64,000 nt of DNA from Rhodococcus zopfii NBRC 100606 = JCM 9919. Lineage in GTDB: Bacteria > Actinomycetota > Actinomycetes > Mycobacteriales > Mycobacteriaceae. Below the pieces are notes generated by a model, which saw only the letters and a program-made list of their open reading frames with translations, had not been told where the DNA came from and searched no databases. The stretch covers positions 1-64,000 of the forward strand of contig NZ_BCXI01000013.1 in NCBI RefSeq assembly GCF_001895025.1, read 5' to 3'. Position numbers and translations under genes: made by a program. Below, piece after piece: positions 9,579 to 18,557 of this stretch; within the stretch, counting starts at the first letter, position 1; every line of letters starts with the position of its first letter.

Positions 9579-10850
9579 GTGGTGGAACAACCCTCCGCGC
9601 GCGCGTCGCGCCAGACCGACAACTCCCTGCCCGAACGCACCGATGTTCTCGTCATCGGCGCAGGTCCCGCCGGTTCATCCGCGGCGGCCTGGGCAGCGCG
9701 GGACGGACACGACGTGCTGCTCGTCGACGCCGCGACGTTTCCGCGCGACAAGACCTGCGGCGACGGACTGACCCCGCGCGCCGTCGCCGAACTCGACCGG
9801 CTCGGGCTCGGCGACTGGCTCCGCACCCACACCGTCAACCGCGGACTGCGCCTCGAGGGTTTCGGGCAGCGACTCGAACTCCCGTGGCCCGACGGATCGT
9901 TTCCCACCCAAGGCAGCGCGGTCCCGCGCACCGAACTCGACGACCGCATCCGCCGTACCGCCGTCGAGGCCGGGGCGCACATGGTCGACGGAACGAAGGC
10001 CGTCTCCGTCGACCGCGACGGCGACCGCATCACCGCGGTGACGATGCGCACGTCCTCGGGGCTCCGAACCGTGGCATGCCGGCGACTCGTCGTCGCGGAC
10101 GGCGTCCGCTCCCCGCTCGGAAAGATCCTCGGCCGGACCTGGCACCGCGACACCGCCTACGGCGTCGCGGCCCGCGCCTATGCCTCTTCCCCACGCAGCG
10201 ACGACCCGTGGATCACCTCGCACCTCGAACTGCGCGACCCCGCCGGCACCCTGCAGCCCGGATACGGCTGGGTGTTCCCCCTCGGATCCGGCGAGGTCAA
10301 CATCGGTGTCGGAACCCTCGCGACGTCGGCCCGCCCGGCGTCGGGATCGCTGCGACCGCTCATCGACCTGTACGCCGCGCAACGCCGCCCCGAATGGGGC
10401 CTCGGCGAGGTAACCCGCGTGGCATCGGCGTTGCTCCCGATGGGCGGGGCTGTCAGCGGGATCGCCGGACGCAACTGGGCGCTGATCGGCGACGCCGCCG
10501 CCTGCGTGAACCCACTCAACGGCGAAGGAATCGACTACGGCCTCGAAGGCGGCCGCCTGGTCGCCCGTGTCCTCGACTCCGACGACCTCACCCACCTGTG
10601 GCCCACGCTCCTGCGCGAACGCTACGGACGCGCATTCTCCGCGGCACGACGGCTCGCGGGCCTGCTCACCATCCCGCAGTTCCTGCCCGCGACCGGGCCG
10701 ATCGCGATGCGCTCACGCGCACTCATGACGGTCGCGGTCCGTGTGATGGGCAACCTCGTCACCGACGCCGACGCCGACCTCGTCGCCCGCGCCTGGCGGA
10801 CCGGGGGGCGCGTCTCGATGCACTGGGACCGACGTCCCCTGTTCGCCTGA
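9579..10850 (+). CDS. menJ: Menaquinone reductase MenJ (geranylgeranyl reductase family)
   Basis: FAD-dependent reductase that saturates one isoprene unit of menaquinone, giving MK-n(H2). The 423-residue protein has an N-terminal dinucleotide-binding motif (VLVIGAGPAGSSAAAWAARD, residues about 24-43). The family motif RDKTCGDGLTPRAV follows, then a second FAD segment WALIGDAAACVNPLNGEGID. It matches mycobacterial Rv0561c in sequence and position. It starts GTG-GTG at 9579/9582 and is divergent from grcC1 with a 112-nt shared promoter region. It converges on menG. Confidence 0.93.
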   Translation: MVEQPSARASRQTDNSLPERTDVLVIGAGPAGSSAAAWAARDGHDVLLVDAATFPRDKTCGDGLTPRAVAELDRLGLGDWLRTHTVNRGLRLEGFGQRLELPWPDGSFPTQGSAVPRTELDDRIRRTAVEAGAHMVDGTKAVSVDRDGDRITAVTMRTSSGLRTVACRRLVVADGVRSPLGKILGRTWHRDTAYGVAARAYASSPRSDDPWITSHLELRDPAGTLQPGYGWVFPLGSGEVNIGVGTLATSARPASGSLRPLIDLYAAQRRPEWGLGEVTRVASALLPMGGAVSGIAGRNWALIGDAAACVNPLNGEGIDYGLEGGRLVARVLDSDDLTHLWPTLLRERYGRAFSAARRLAGLLTIPQFLPATGPIAMRSRALMTVAVRVMGNLVTDADADLVARAWRTGGRVSMHWDRRPLFA

Positions 10851-10860
10851 GACACCGCGC

Positions 10861-10923
10861 TGCTGTGCAGCGCTCTACCGAACCGCGCTGTGCAGCGCTC
10901 TACCGAACCGCGCTGTGCAGCGC
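10861..10923 (+). repeat. 25-bp tandem repeat (2.5 copies) covering the end of menG
   Basis: The unit CGCTGTGCAGCGCTCTACCG plus AACCG occurs at 10861-10885 (one mismatch) and 10886-10910, and its first 13 nt recur at 10911-10923. The menG stop codon lies in the middle copy, so the last codons and stop of menG are duplicated downstream. Each unit contains the palindrome AGCGCTGTGCAGCGCT in part, which may form weak hairpins between the convergent menJ and menG genes. Confidence 0.85.
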
Positions 10924-11598
10924 CACGATCCCCCCGGTGAGGTTGCGCCACCGCACCGACTTCCACCCCGCAGCCTCGATCCGCAGCGCCAGTTCCTTCT
11001 GATTCGGCCAGGCCCGAATCGACTCCGCCAGATAGACGTACGCGTCGGGGTTGCTGCTCACCGCGCGGGCCACGCGCGGCAGCGTCCGCATGAGGTACTC
11101 CATGTAGACCGTGCGCAGCGGCTCCCGGACCGGAGTGGAGAACTCACACACCACAAGCCGTCCCCCCGGCCTGGTGACGCGTGCGATCTCGCGGAGCCCG
11201 GCATCGAAATCGGAGACGTTGCGCAGCCCGAACGAGATGGTCGCGGCATCGAAGACGGCGTCGGCGAACGGCAGTTTCATGGCATCACCGGCGACCATCG
11301 GCACCTGCCGGAAACTGCCGGCCTTCAGCATGCCGGTCGAGAAGTCGGTGGCGACGACCCACGCCCCGGAGCGGCCCAATTCGACGGTCGAGACGCCGGT
11401 GCCGGCCGCGAGATCGAGGACCCGCTCCCCCGGCTTCAGGTCCAGCGCCGCGCGCGTCGCCCGTCGCCACCCGCGATCCTGCCCGAACGACAGCACCGTG
11501 TTGGTCAGGTCGTATCGTTCGGCGACACCGTCGAACATGGACGCGACCTCGCGCGGATCCTTGTCGAGGGACGCACGCGATCCGTGAGTAGTTGCCAC
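10900..11598 (-). CDS. menG: Demethylmenaquinone methyltransferase MenG (UbiE family)
   Basis: Final methylation step of menaquinone synthesis, using S-adenosylmethionine. The 232-residue protein has the SAM motif [16 protein letters not shown] (about 60-75). It also has UbiE signature stretches ([33 protein letters not shown]). The GTG at 11598 gives the mycobacterial length. The frame is open upstream, but that sequence lies over the DUF3592 gene. The 3' end falls in a 25-bp tandem repeat. It is convergent with menJ, 49 nt apart. Confidence 0.95.
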   Translation of the reverse strand: MATTHGSRASLDKDPREVASMFDGVAERYDLTNTVLSFGQDRGWRRATRAALDLKPGERVLDLAAGTGVSTVELGRSGAWVVATDFSTGMLKAGSFRQVPMVAGDAMKLPFADAVFDAATISFGLRNVSDFDAGLREIARVTRPGGRLVVCEFSTPVREPLRTVYMEYLMRTLPRVARAVSSNPDAYVYLAESIRAWPNQKELALRIEAAGWKSVRWRNLTGGIVALHSAVR

Positions 11599-11615
11599 GG
11601 CCGAAACGTTACCCG

Positions 11616-12065
11616 CTACGACCGCCGCCGCAGATACAGCAGTATCGGCGTCGTGATGAGCCAGGTGACGACGATCACGGACCCGGCAGGCACGATCGCG
11701 ACGCGCGCGTCCCGGCCCGTGACCCGGACGAGGTCCGGGTCGCTGCGGGCGTATTCGACGGCGATGCGCTGCCCCACCGTCAGGCCCGTCGGATAGAGCA
11801 CACCGAGTTCCGGGTTGTGGGTGACCCCGTCGGGTGTGACGAAGCTGATCGCGGATCGCACGGAACCGGCCGAGAGCACCTCGGCGGTCGCGGTGCCGGT
11901 GTCGGAGCCGATGATCCGGTCGTTGCGCCATGCGCCGAGCACCAGGATCACCGCGAGCACCGAGACCGCGACCGCGACGGTGAGCACGGCCCGGCGGGTC
12001 CGCTCGGAGGCGGTCGTGCCCGGGGATCCGCCAGTGCCCGGGGAGCCGACAGGGGGGATGGTCAC
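11616..12065 (-). CDS. DUF3592-like membrane protein
   Basis: A 149-residue protein with a transmembrane helix near residues 25-45 ([20 protein letters not shown]) and another near the C terminus ([17 protein letters not shown]). Between them is a beta-rich extracytoplasmic domain ([19 protein letters not shown]). This architecture fits DUF3592, and the gene matches the position of Rv0556. Function unknown. The GTG at 12065 has GAGG 8 nt upstream and avoids overlap with menD; an upstream ATG at 12110 would overlap menD by 35 nt. It is probably cotranscribed with menD and menG. Confidence 0.75.
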   Translation of the reverse strand: MTIPPVGSPGTGGSPGTTASERTRRAVLTVAVAVSVLAVILVLGAWRNDRIIGSDTGTATAEVLSAGSVRSAISFVTPDGVTHNPELGVLYPTGLTVGQRIAVEYARSDPDLVRVTGRDARVAIVPAGSVIVVTWLITTPILLYLRRRS

Positions 12066-12075
12066 GCCCGCGACC

Positions 12076-13695
12076 TCACAGTTGCGCCCGCACAGCCGCG
12101 TGGAGTTCACGCAGGCCGGCGCGGTCGGTGGCGACCTCGAGCACCCGGATGCCGCCGACGGGGAGGGCCGGATCGGCGAGCGCGGCGGTCAGGCCCGGCA
12201 GATCGACGTGGGTGTGCGGTACCCGGTAGGCGGTGCACAGCGCGGCCAGGTCCATGCCGTGCGGTGTGCCGAAGACGCGCTCGAACACGCCCGCGTACTG
12301 GGGATCGCCCTGTTCGAGCAGCTCGAAGATGCCGCCGCCGTCGTCGTTCGCGACGACGATCGTCAGGTTCCGGGGACGCGGTTCGGCGGTGCCGACCAGC
12401 AGACCGGACGCGTCGTGCAGGAACGTCAGGTCGCCGAGCAGCGCGACGGTTCTACCGTCCTCGTACGCGAGGGCCGCGCCGACCGCGGTGGAGACGGTGC
12501 CGTCGATCCCGGCGACACCGCGGTTGGACAGCACGGTCACACCCTGCTTCGGGTAGCTCACCAGCGCGGCGTCGCGCACCGGATTCGACGCACCGAGCAG
12601 CAACTGGTCGCCGGGGCGCAGGGCATCGGTGACGGCCGCGGCGACGTGCAGGCCCGTCGGCTTCGGATGCCGGTCGAGCTGAGCGCGCACCGCCTTGTCC
12701 GTGTGTGCGGTCAGCCGGCGGCAGCGGTCGAGCCACGCCGGATCGGGGTTGCCGGTGACGACAGCGCGGGTGCCGGTGGCCAGGACGTTGCCGGACACGT
12801 CGGGCCACCGCGGGCCCGTGGTGAGCGCGTACACCTCGACGGACGGGTCGGCGAGCAGCTTCGACACGGGCCGATGCAGCGTCGGCCGGCCGGTGACCAC
12901 TGCCTTGCGGGGCTGGAGCTGCGGCAACGACATCGGATGTACGGGAATGCCGTGCATCGGCGCGGTGGGTTCGGCGACGGTGGGCAATCCCGCCAGTTCC
13001 GGCCGGTACGCCGAGCCGTGTCCGGAGATGACGATGGTGTCGTCGGTGACGTCGAGTTCGAGCGGCACGTCGAGGGTGGCGTGGGCCGTCGTGGTCCACG
13101 CGCTGCCGTCGGCGCGTCCTTCCGGCACCGGCCCCTGCACGTGCACATCGGGAACGAGCGGTTCGCGCAGTGGGATGTCGAAATGCACGGGACCGGCATT
13201 GCCGGAGCGGGTGCCGCGCGCGGCGGCGAGGACGCGGCTGACGGCCGAACGCCACTGGCTGTTCTGCTCGAGCCCCTCGGCCAGGCCCAGGCTGATCGTC
13301 GCCCGGACCTGGCTGCCGAACAGGCCGAGTTGCTCGACGGTCTGGTTGGCACCGGAACCGAGCAATTCGTACGGCCGGTTCGCGCTGAGCACGACGAGCG
13401 GCACGCGGGCGTAGTTCGCTTCGAGGACGGCGGGCCCGAGGTTCGCGACCGCGGTACCGGAGGTCATGACGACCGGAACGGGCTGACCGGATGCGAGCGA
13501 GAGCCCGACGGCGAGGAATCCGGCGGTGCGTTCGTCGATGCGCATGTGCAGCCGCAACCGGCCGGCCGTGTCGGCGGCCTGCAACGCGAACGCGAGCGGC
13601 GCATTACGCGAACCAGGGCACAGGACCACGTCGCGAACACCGCCTCGGGCAAGTTCGTCGACTACTGCGGTGGCCTGGGCGGTGGACGGATTCAC
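12076..13695 (-). CDS. menD: 2-succinyl-5-enolpyruvyl-6-hydroxy-3-cyclohexene-1-carboxylate synthase
   Basis: Thiamine-diphosphate enzyme joining isochorismate and 2-oxoglutarate, the first committed step to menaquinone. The 539-residue protein shows the N-terminal signature [16 protein letters not shown] and [12 protein letters not shown], carrying the activating Glu. The ThDP motif is at the C terminus ([13 protein letters not shown] to [14 protein letters not shown]). Start is GTG at 13695. Downstream genes DUF3592 and menG follow closely. It is divergent from the flavin-reductase-like gene, with 104 nt between. Confidence 0.96.
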   Translation of the reverse strand: MNPSTAQATAVVDELARGGVRDVVLCPGSRNAPLAFALQAADTAGRLRLHMRIDERTAGFLAVGLSLASGQPVPVVMTSGTAVANLGPAVLEANYARVPLVVLSANRPYELLGSGANQTVEQLGLFGSQVRATISLGLAEGLEQNSQWRSAVSRVLAAARGTRSGNAGPVHFDIPLREPLVPDVHVQGPVPEGRADGSAWTTTAHATLDVPLELDVTDDTIVISGHGSAYRPELAGLPTVAEPTAPMHGIPVHPMSLPQLQPRKAVVTGRPTLHRPVSKLLADPSVEVYALTTGPRWPDVSGNVLATGTRAVVTGNPDPAWLDRCRRLTAHTDKAVRAQLDRHPKPTGLHVAAAVTDALRPGDQLLLGASNPVRDAALVSYPKQGVTVLSNRGVAGIDGTVSTAVGAALAYEDGRTVALLGDLTFLHDASGLLVGTAEPRPRNLTIVVANDDGGGIFELLEQGDPQYAGVFERVFGTPHGMDLAALCTAYRVPHTHVDLPGLTAALADPALPVGGIRVLEVATDRAGLRELHAAVRAQL

Positions 13696-13799
13696 GGCGT
13701 CCAGCGTAGTTCGGGGTTCGGTGCCGGTTCTCGTTCCCCCGGCCGATCGCGAGTGGTGTCACAGGACGAATATGTGCGGACGCACGTGAGAATGGGTGC

Positions 13800-14390
13800 A
13801 TGCGCACAGTCTTCGATCCCGCCGAACTCGGCGCCGGTCGCTTCTACCGACTCCTCACCGCGACCGTCGTGCCGCGACCGATCGCGTGGGTGTCGACGAT
13901 CTCGGCGGACGGGGTGCCCAACGTCGCGCCCTACAGTTTCTTCACCGTCGCCGGTACCGCACCGCCGGTCGTACAGTTCACGTCGGTGGGCCGCAAGGAC
14001 AGTCTCCGCAACATCGAGGAGACCGGTGAGTTCGTGATCAACATCGCGACGGTGCCGTTGATGGAGCAGGTCAATGCGACCTCCGCCGGGTTCGCGCACG
14101 ACATCGACGAGTTCGAGCAGGTGGGCCTGCGCGCCGAACGCAGCGAGCGGGTGCATCCCCCGCGGGTCGCCGAGTCGCCCGCCTCGATCGAGTGCACACT
14201 GCATCGGGTCATCGAGGTCGGTGACTGTTTCGTGGTGATGGGGGACGTGGTGGCGGTCACGGTGCGTCCCGACGTGCTCGCCGACGACGGCGCACCCGAT
14301 TTCGCGGCACTCGCCCCGGCCAGCCGCCTCGGACGCACCGAATGGGGGCTGACACCCGAGGTCCGGACACTTCCGCGGCCGCCGCAATAG
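13800..14390 (+). CDS. Flavin reductase-like domain protein (FMN-binding split barrel)
   Basis: A 196-residue flavoprotein-like sequence. The region RPIAWVSTISADGVPNVAPY (residues about 26-45) and the following SFFTVAGTAPPVVQFT match the flavin reductase-like split-barrel family. Members use FMN for NAD(P)H-dependent reduction or oxygenase support; no partner oxygenase is adjacent, so the substrate is unknown. It is divergent from menD and may be an unrelated insertion within the menaquinone cluster. Confidence 0.82.
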   Translation: MRTVFDPAELGAGRFYRLLTATVVPRPIAWVSTISADGVPNVAPYSFFTVAGTAPPVVQFTSVGRKDSLRNIEETGEFVINIATVPLMEQVNATSAGFAHDIDEFEQVGLRAERSERVHPPRVAESPASIECTLHRVIEVGDCFVVMGDVVAVTVRPDVLADDGAPDFAALAPASRLGRTEWGLTPEVRTLPRPPQ

Positions 14391-14416
14391 GCTCCCGCGC
14401 TGCTGCGGCGAGTGGT

Positions 14417-14456
14417 GATACCTTCCCGTCCCCGTCCGCGAGGCCGGAAAGGTATC
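14417..14456. terminator. Bidirectional hairpin between convergent genes
   Basis: GATACCTTCC (14417-14426) pairs with GGAAAGGTATC (14446-14456) with one bulged base. It lies between the stop codons of the flavin-reductase-like gene and the DUF6918-like gene. Confidence 0.6.
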
Positions 14457-14467
14457 CACTGCTCAGG

Positions 14468-14908
14468 TCAGCCGGCGTGCTTCTGGATGAGCGCACCCAA
14501 GCGCGGCAGCGCCTCGCCGACGTGCTTCTTCGCCGACGGACGCAGCGCGTCGTACACCTTCTTGATGGCGGTCTTCGACGTACCGGCGATGCGCTCGTCC
14601 GTCACACCCAGGAGTGCATCGGAAACCTGTTCCTCGCGAGCCACGAGGAAGTCGGCGAAGGATCCGGCACCGCCGAATTCCTGCCAGAACGGCTGGATCT
14701 TCTGGACGAACTCGGGCAGCAGCCCTTCGATCGCGCCCGGCACGATCGACGGTCCGACCTTCTTCACCGCGGAGTATCCACCCTTGAGGGCGAGACCCGA
14801 GGCGCCCTTCTTGTCCGAGACCTCAGCATCGATCAGAGCCTCGACGTCGGTGACGACTGCCGGGAACTTGTCGGCGCCGAGCAGAGCATCACCCAGAGCT
14901 GCAACCAC
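14468..14908 (-). CDS. DUF6918-like conserved protein
   Basis: A helical, soluble protein of about 146 residues, with characteristic stretches LIDAEVSDKKGASGLALKGG, PSIVPGAIEGLLPEFVQKIQ and VYDALRPSAKKHVGEALPRL. I recognise it as an actinobacterial conserved family of unknown function, probably DUF6918. The start is uncertain: GTG at 14908 has GGAGG 8 nt upstream and is preferred, with ATG at 14923 (no ribosome site) as the alternative. It lies 85 nt downstream of menC on the same strand. Confidence 0.7.
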   Translation of the reverse strand: MVAALGDALLGADKFPAVVTDVEALIDAEVSDKKGASGLALKGGYSAVKKVGPSIVPGAIEGLLPEFVQKIQPFWQEFGGAGSFADFLVAREEQVSDALLGVTDERIAGTSKTAIKKVYDALRPSAKKHVGEALPRLGALIQKHAG

Positions 14909-14993
14909 TTTCACTGCCTCCATACATGGGACTTGTGTGACCATTGGGACGCCCGAACGATATACGACGCGACGGCCGCAACATACTCCCGAG

Positions 14994-15977
14994 TTACCCG
15001 AGCAGCGCATGGCAGCGCCGAAGCCGGTCCGTCCACCACCGGGCCCGATCCTCGGGAGCGGCCAGCTCGGCAAGGCGGGCAGGATCGGGGGCGACCGCGC
15101 CGACCGGGATCATCCCGTCGGTCATCGTCCTCACCGCTGCCACGTCGGTCGTGAAGAAGCCACCCGTGCCCAGGCCACAGGCATAGGGCAGATCCGGAAG
15201 CGCGGCGGCGGCAGCCAACCCCGCGCCCATGCCGACCGCGGAATCGAGCGCGCTCGACACCACGACTGGCACGCCGTACTCGGCCAGTTCCCCGGCGAGC
15301 GCCAGCAGCCGCCTGGCGCCACCGAGCGGTGCGACCTTCACCACAGCAATGTCGGCGCCGCCCGCGCGCACCACACGCAGCGGGTCCTCGGCGCGCCGGA
15401 TGCTCTCGTCCGCCGCGACCGGGACTTCCGGCAGCCGTCGTCGCACCTCGACGAGTTCGGGCACGGTGGCGCACGGCTGCTCCGCGTACTCGAGGGGTGC
15501 GTCCGCGGTGAGAGCGGTCAGCGCGGTGACGGCCTCGTCGACGGTCCAGCCGCCGTTCGCGTCGACGCGCACGTTGCCGATCAGTTCGCGGACCGCCCGC
15601 ACCCGTGCGATGTCCTGGGCGAGGTCCTGCCCCTTCTCGGCGACCTTCACCTTCGCGGTACGTGCGCCGGGGAACCGGGCCAGGATCTCGGGCACCCGGT
15701 CCGGATCGACCGCGGGTACGGTCGCGTTGACCGGGACCGCCGCCCGTCGCGGAGCGGGATCGCCGAGCCAGGCGGATTCGATCGCCGAGCGCAACCAGCA
15801 CGCCGCTTCCTCGTCGCCGTATTCGGGAAACGGGCCGAACTCGCCCCAGCCGGCCGGACCCTTGACCAGCACGACCTCGCGGGTGGTGATCCCCCGGAAC
15901 CGCACCCGCATCGGCAGCGCCACGACGACCGAGCCGGCGAGGACCTCGTCGAGCGGGGGCAGTACCGGCTCGGTCAC
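14994..15977 (-). CDS. menC: o-succinylbenzoate synthase
   Basis: Enolase-superfamily dehydratase making o-succinylbenzoate. The 327-residue protein has the catalytic Lys pair region RTAKVKVAEKGQDL, metal ligands in VRVDANGGW, EYAEQPC and VAADESI, and the late Lys in DIAVVKVAPLGGARRLL. The GTG at 15977 overlaps the stop of the upstream thioesterase gene by 4 nt (GTGA), so the two are translationally coupled. Confidence 0.94.
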   Translation of the reverse strand: MTEPVLPPLDEVLAGSVVVALPMRVRFRGITTREVVLVKGPAGWGEFGPFPEYGDEEAACWLRSAIESAWLGDPAPRRAAVPVNATVPAVDPDRVPEILARFPGARTAKVKVAEKGQDLAQDIARVRAVRELIGNVRVDANGGWTVDEAVTALTALTADAPLEYAEQPCATVPELVEVRRRLPEVPVAADESIRRAEDPLRVVRAGGADIAVVKVAPLGGARRLLALAGELAEYGVPVVVSSALDSAVGMGAGLAAAAALPDLPYACGLGTGGFFTTDVAAVRTMTDGMIPVGAVAPDPARLAELAAPEDRARWWTDRLRRCHALLG

Positions 15978-16612
15978 GGCTGACCGGGCAGCAACTGGAC
16001 CATGAGGGCCTCGCAGTCGCACAGCAGCGTGCCGTCCGGGGTGCGCAGCTCCGCCGAGCAGAAGATCTTGCGGCCTTCGACCCGATCGACACGGCCCTCG
16101 ACGACGAGCTCGGTCCCGATCGGAGTGATCTTGCGGTAGTTGATGCGCAGATAGCCGGTGCGGGCGATCGGATGCCCGGAGGCGTGCACGATCATGCCGA
16201 ACAGGTCGTCGAACAGCAGCGGGATGGTGCCGCCGTGCACGGCGTTGTTGCCGCCGCGGTGGAACAACCGGAACATGCCGCGTTCACGGACAGCGTCGGC
16301 GTCGAACTTCTCGATGAGCCACGGCGGTTGCAGCAGGCTGCCGCGGCCGGGCAGGTCCGGATTGAATCCCGCCGGCGACTTGCCCTCCGGAACCTGGTGC
16401 GGCTCGAGGAGATCGCCGAGGGCCTCGGCCTGCTCGATCGCCTGTTCGACTACGTCGTCCGGCGGGTTCGTCGAGACCGCAAGATCCTGCAGCCGACGCA
16501 GGGCTTCGACGAGCCGGCCGTAGTTCGGACCCGCCTTGACGGGCGTGTACACGGGGAACCCGCCGTGGTGTTCGTGTTCCGTGTCCACCGACCGGTCCGT
16601 TTGCTCACTCAT
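15974..16612 (-). CDS. PaaI-type hotdog thioesterase in the menaquinone cluster
   Basis: A 212-residue protein whose C-terminal half is a 4HBT hotdog domain. The family signature is NNAVHGGTIPLLFDDLFGMI (about 130-149), followed by RINYRKITPIGTELVVEGRV. The first 90 residues are a helical extension. It overlaps menC by 4 nt and is divergent from menB. Because the DHNA-CoA hydrolase step falls between MenB and MenA and no other hydrolase is present, this is a plausible enzyme for it; that is inference. ATG at 16612 has only a weak ribosome site. Confidence 0.8.
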   Translation of the reverse strand: MSEQTDRSVDTEHEHHGGFPVYTPVKAGPNYGRLVEALRRLQDLAVSTNPPDDVVEQAIEQAEALGDLLEPHQVPEGKSPAGFNPDLPGRGSLLQPPWLIEKFDADAVRERGMFRLFHRGGNNAVHGGTIPLLFDDLFGMIVHASGHPIARTGYLRINYRKITPIGTELVVEGRVDRVEGRKIFCSAELRTPDGTLLCDCEALMVQLLPGQP

Positions 16613-16663
16613 ACCCAGCACGCTATCGGCCGCTGACGATCGGGGCGTGCCAACCCCACCCTC

Positions 16664-16669
16664 TAAGGT
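16664..16669 (+). promoter_or_regulatory. Probable -10 box for a leaderless menB mRNA
   Basis: TAAGGT ends 6 nt before the GTG start of menB, and no ribosome-binding sequence is present. Together these suggest transcription starts at or next to the start codon. No -35 consensus is visible. Confidence 0.45.
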
Positions 16670-16675
16670 GACGAC

Positions 16676-17569
16676 GTGACCTTCAATCCTGAGCTGTGGC
16701 GTCCCGTTCCCGGGTTCGAGAATCTCACCGACATCACGTACCACCGGCACATCACGCAGGGCACCGTGCGTGTCGCGTTCGACCGGCCGGAGGTGCGCAA
16801 CGCGTTCCGTCCGCACACCGTGGACGAGCTGTACCGGACGCTCGATCACGCGCGTATGACGTCGGACGTGGGTGCGGTGCTGCTCACCGGCAACGGTCCC
16901 AGCCCGAAGGACGGTGGCTGGGCGTTCTGCTCGGGTGGCGACCAGCGCATCCGAGGCCGCAGCGGTTACCAGTACGCGAGCGGCGAGACCGCCGACACCG
17001 TGGACAAGGCTCGGGCCGGGCGGCTGCATATCCTCGAGGTGCAGCGGCTGATCCGGTTCATGCCGAAGGTCGTGATCGCGCTCGTCAACGGCTGGGCCGC
17101 CGGTGGCGGGCACAGCCTGCACGTCACGTGCGACCTGACCCTCGCCTCGCGCGAGCACGCCCGGTTCAAGCAGACCGACGCCGACGTGGGCAGCTTCGAC
17201 GGCGGCTACGGCAGCGCCTACCTCGCGAAGATGGTCGGGCAGAAGTTCGCCCGCGAGATCTTCTTCCTCGGCGACACCTACACCGCCGAGGAGATGCACC
17301 ACATGGGCGCGGTGAACCGGGTCGTCGACCACGACGAACTCGAGAACGTCGCGCTGGAGTGGGCTGCGAAGATCAACGGCAAGTCCCCGCAGGCGCAACG
17401 CATGCTCAAGTACGCGTTCAACCTGCAGGACGACGGACTGGTCGGTCAGCAACTGTTCGCCGGTGAGGCCACGCGCCTGGCGTACATGACGGACGAGGCC
17501 GTCGAAGGTCGCGACAGCTTCCTCGAGAAGCGGGACCCGGACTGGTCACCGTTCCCCTGGTACTTCTGA
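16676..17569 (+). CDS. menB: 1,4-dihydroxy-2-naphthoyl-CoA synthase
   Basis: Crotonase-family enzyme that cyclises o-succinylbenzoyl-CoA to DHNA-CoA. The 297-residue protein contains the oxyanion-hole regions CSGGDQRIRGRSGYQY and NGWAAGGGHSLHVTCDLTLA, and the MenB-specific SFDGGYGSAYLAKMVGQK. It ends in the typical FLEKRDPDWSPFPWYF tail. The GTG start immediately follows a probable -10 box. It is divergent from the thioesterase-menC operon. Confidence 0.97.
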   Translation: MTFNPELWRPVPGFENLTDITYHRHITQGTVRVAFDRPEVRNAFRPHTVDELYRTLDHARMTSDVGAVLLTGNGPSPKDGGWAFCSGGDQRIRGRSGYQYASGETADTVDKARAGRLHILEVQRLIRFMPKVVIALVNGWAAGGGHSLHVTCDLTLASREHARFKQTDADVGSFDGGYGSAYLAKMVGQKFAREIFFLGDTYTAEEMHHMGAVNRVVDHDELENVALEWAAKINGKSPQAQRMLKYAFNLQDDGLVGQQLFAGEATRLAYMTDEAVEGRDSFLEKRDPDWSPFPWYF

Positions 17570-17699
17570 TCTCCTCACCGGCTGCTCGACCGAAGGCGAG
17601 CCCGGAGACCCCGATGCCTGGGCGCCGAGTCGCGTCCAGGCACCGGCGTCCCGGCTCCGATCGACGGCTCGCGGATCGGAGTCGGCGTATCCCTCCCGC

Positions 17700-17966
17700 C
17701 TACCGCGGCATGACGCCGCTGAATCCGCCGGGAGTCTTGCAGGGCACATCCGTGGGATCGGGAACCTGCACACCGGGCTGAATCGGGATGCAGGCCGGGT
17801 CGATGATCGGCTGCTGCGGGGCGCCCTGTTCGACGGTCGGCCCCGGTGTCCAGCCATGGGGCGCGCCGCCCGCCTGCGCCACCCCCGCCGCCGCCAGGAC
17901 CGCTCCTGCCGCCGCCATCGTCATAATCGCGCCACGAATCATCTTCGTACCCATCGGTTTTCTCAT
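17700..17966 (-). CDS. Small secreted Pro-rich protein
   Basis: An 88-residue product with a Sec signal peptide: basic start MRKPMGTKMIRG, a hydrophobic Ala-rich core, and probable cleavage after GVAQAG. The mature part of about 55 residues is rich in Pro and Gly and has two Cys residues that could form a disulfide (DPACIPIQ and DVPCKTP). I do not recognise a family; similar small secreted proteins are common in Rhodococcus and Nocardia. An internal Met at codon 5 is an alternative start. It converges with menB. Confidence 0.65.
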   Translation of the reverse strand: MRKPMGTKMIRGAIMTMAAAGAVLAAAGVAQAGGAPHGWTPGPTVEQGAPQQPIIDPACIPIQPGVQVPDPTDVPCKTPGGFSGVMPR

Positions 17967-18235
17967 CTCGTCTCGACGGAAGCCTTATTGCCTCACTACA
18001 TCGTTCGATGAGCGAAGGCAGCGGAATGTTCCCGGCGATCGGGCATCGACCCGAACGATCCGCGCCGGGATGGGAATCCGGGATGCTTTGCACCCCAGCA
18101 TCTTCAGAGCAGTCAGGACCGGGGCACGGCGACGGTGATGTCGGCGCCCCGCAGTTCCTCGTATCGTTCGGTATCCACATTCCGCGCCGTGATCGAGATC
18201 CACAGGGTGCCGATGAGTAAGCCGCCGGTCGACCG

Positions 18236-18457
18236 TCAGCCGAGATGACCCGGGGTCATACGTTCGGTCGATTCCACAATCAGCTGGTGCCCGACCGTCG
18301 TGGCCTTGCGCAGCGAGGTTTCCATCCGTTGCAGGACCTCGACGATGTCGTCGTTCGACAGGCCCGACAGGTCGACACCGAGCAGGCCGTCGACGGCGGT
18401 GTCGAGGGCGGTCAGCCGCGCCTCGATCGTACCTCCGCCCACCTGATTCGAAATCAT
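18236..18457 (-). pseudogene. N-terminal fragment of a DUF222 (13E12-type) HNH endonuclease
   Basis: A 73-residue open frame, MISNQVGGGTIEARLTALDT to TERMTPGHLG, matches the N terminus of DUF222/HNH proteins, which are normally about 400 residues. It then stops. The same frame continues past the stop for 40 codons (18113-18235) with unrelated sequence containing GTLWISITARNVDTERYEEL, before another stop. The HNH domain is absent. This looks like a decayed repeat-family gene; 17967-18557 has no other gene. Confidence 0.65.
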
Positions 18458-18557
18458 GTTCGAATATAGCGAGGGGTACCGACAGGACCGGTCGAGCTTC
18501 CGAAAGGATCGGGGATGAATCGATCGCAAACCCGCCCGGTCCGGCACACTGTGCACC

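Noticed and set aside
10861-10923. Similarity of the menG repeat (CTACCGAACCGCGC) to the dispersed palindrome
   Set aside because: Only part of one arm is shared and the surrounding sequence does not form the same hairpin, so I did not count it as a third copy.
11815-14037. 740-codon plus-strand frame opposite menD
   Set aside because: A shadow of menD and neighbours; no ribosome site or family resemblance.
16613-17452. N-terminal extension of the hotdog thioesterase frame antisense to menB
   Set aside because: The upstream part mirrors menB; the real protein starts at 16612 where family similarity begins.
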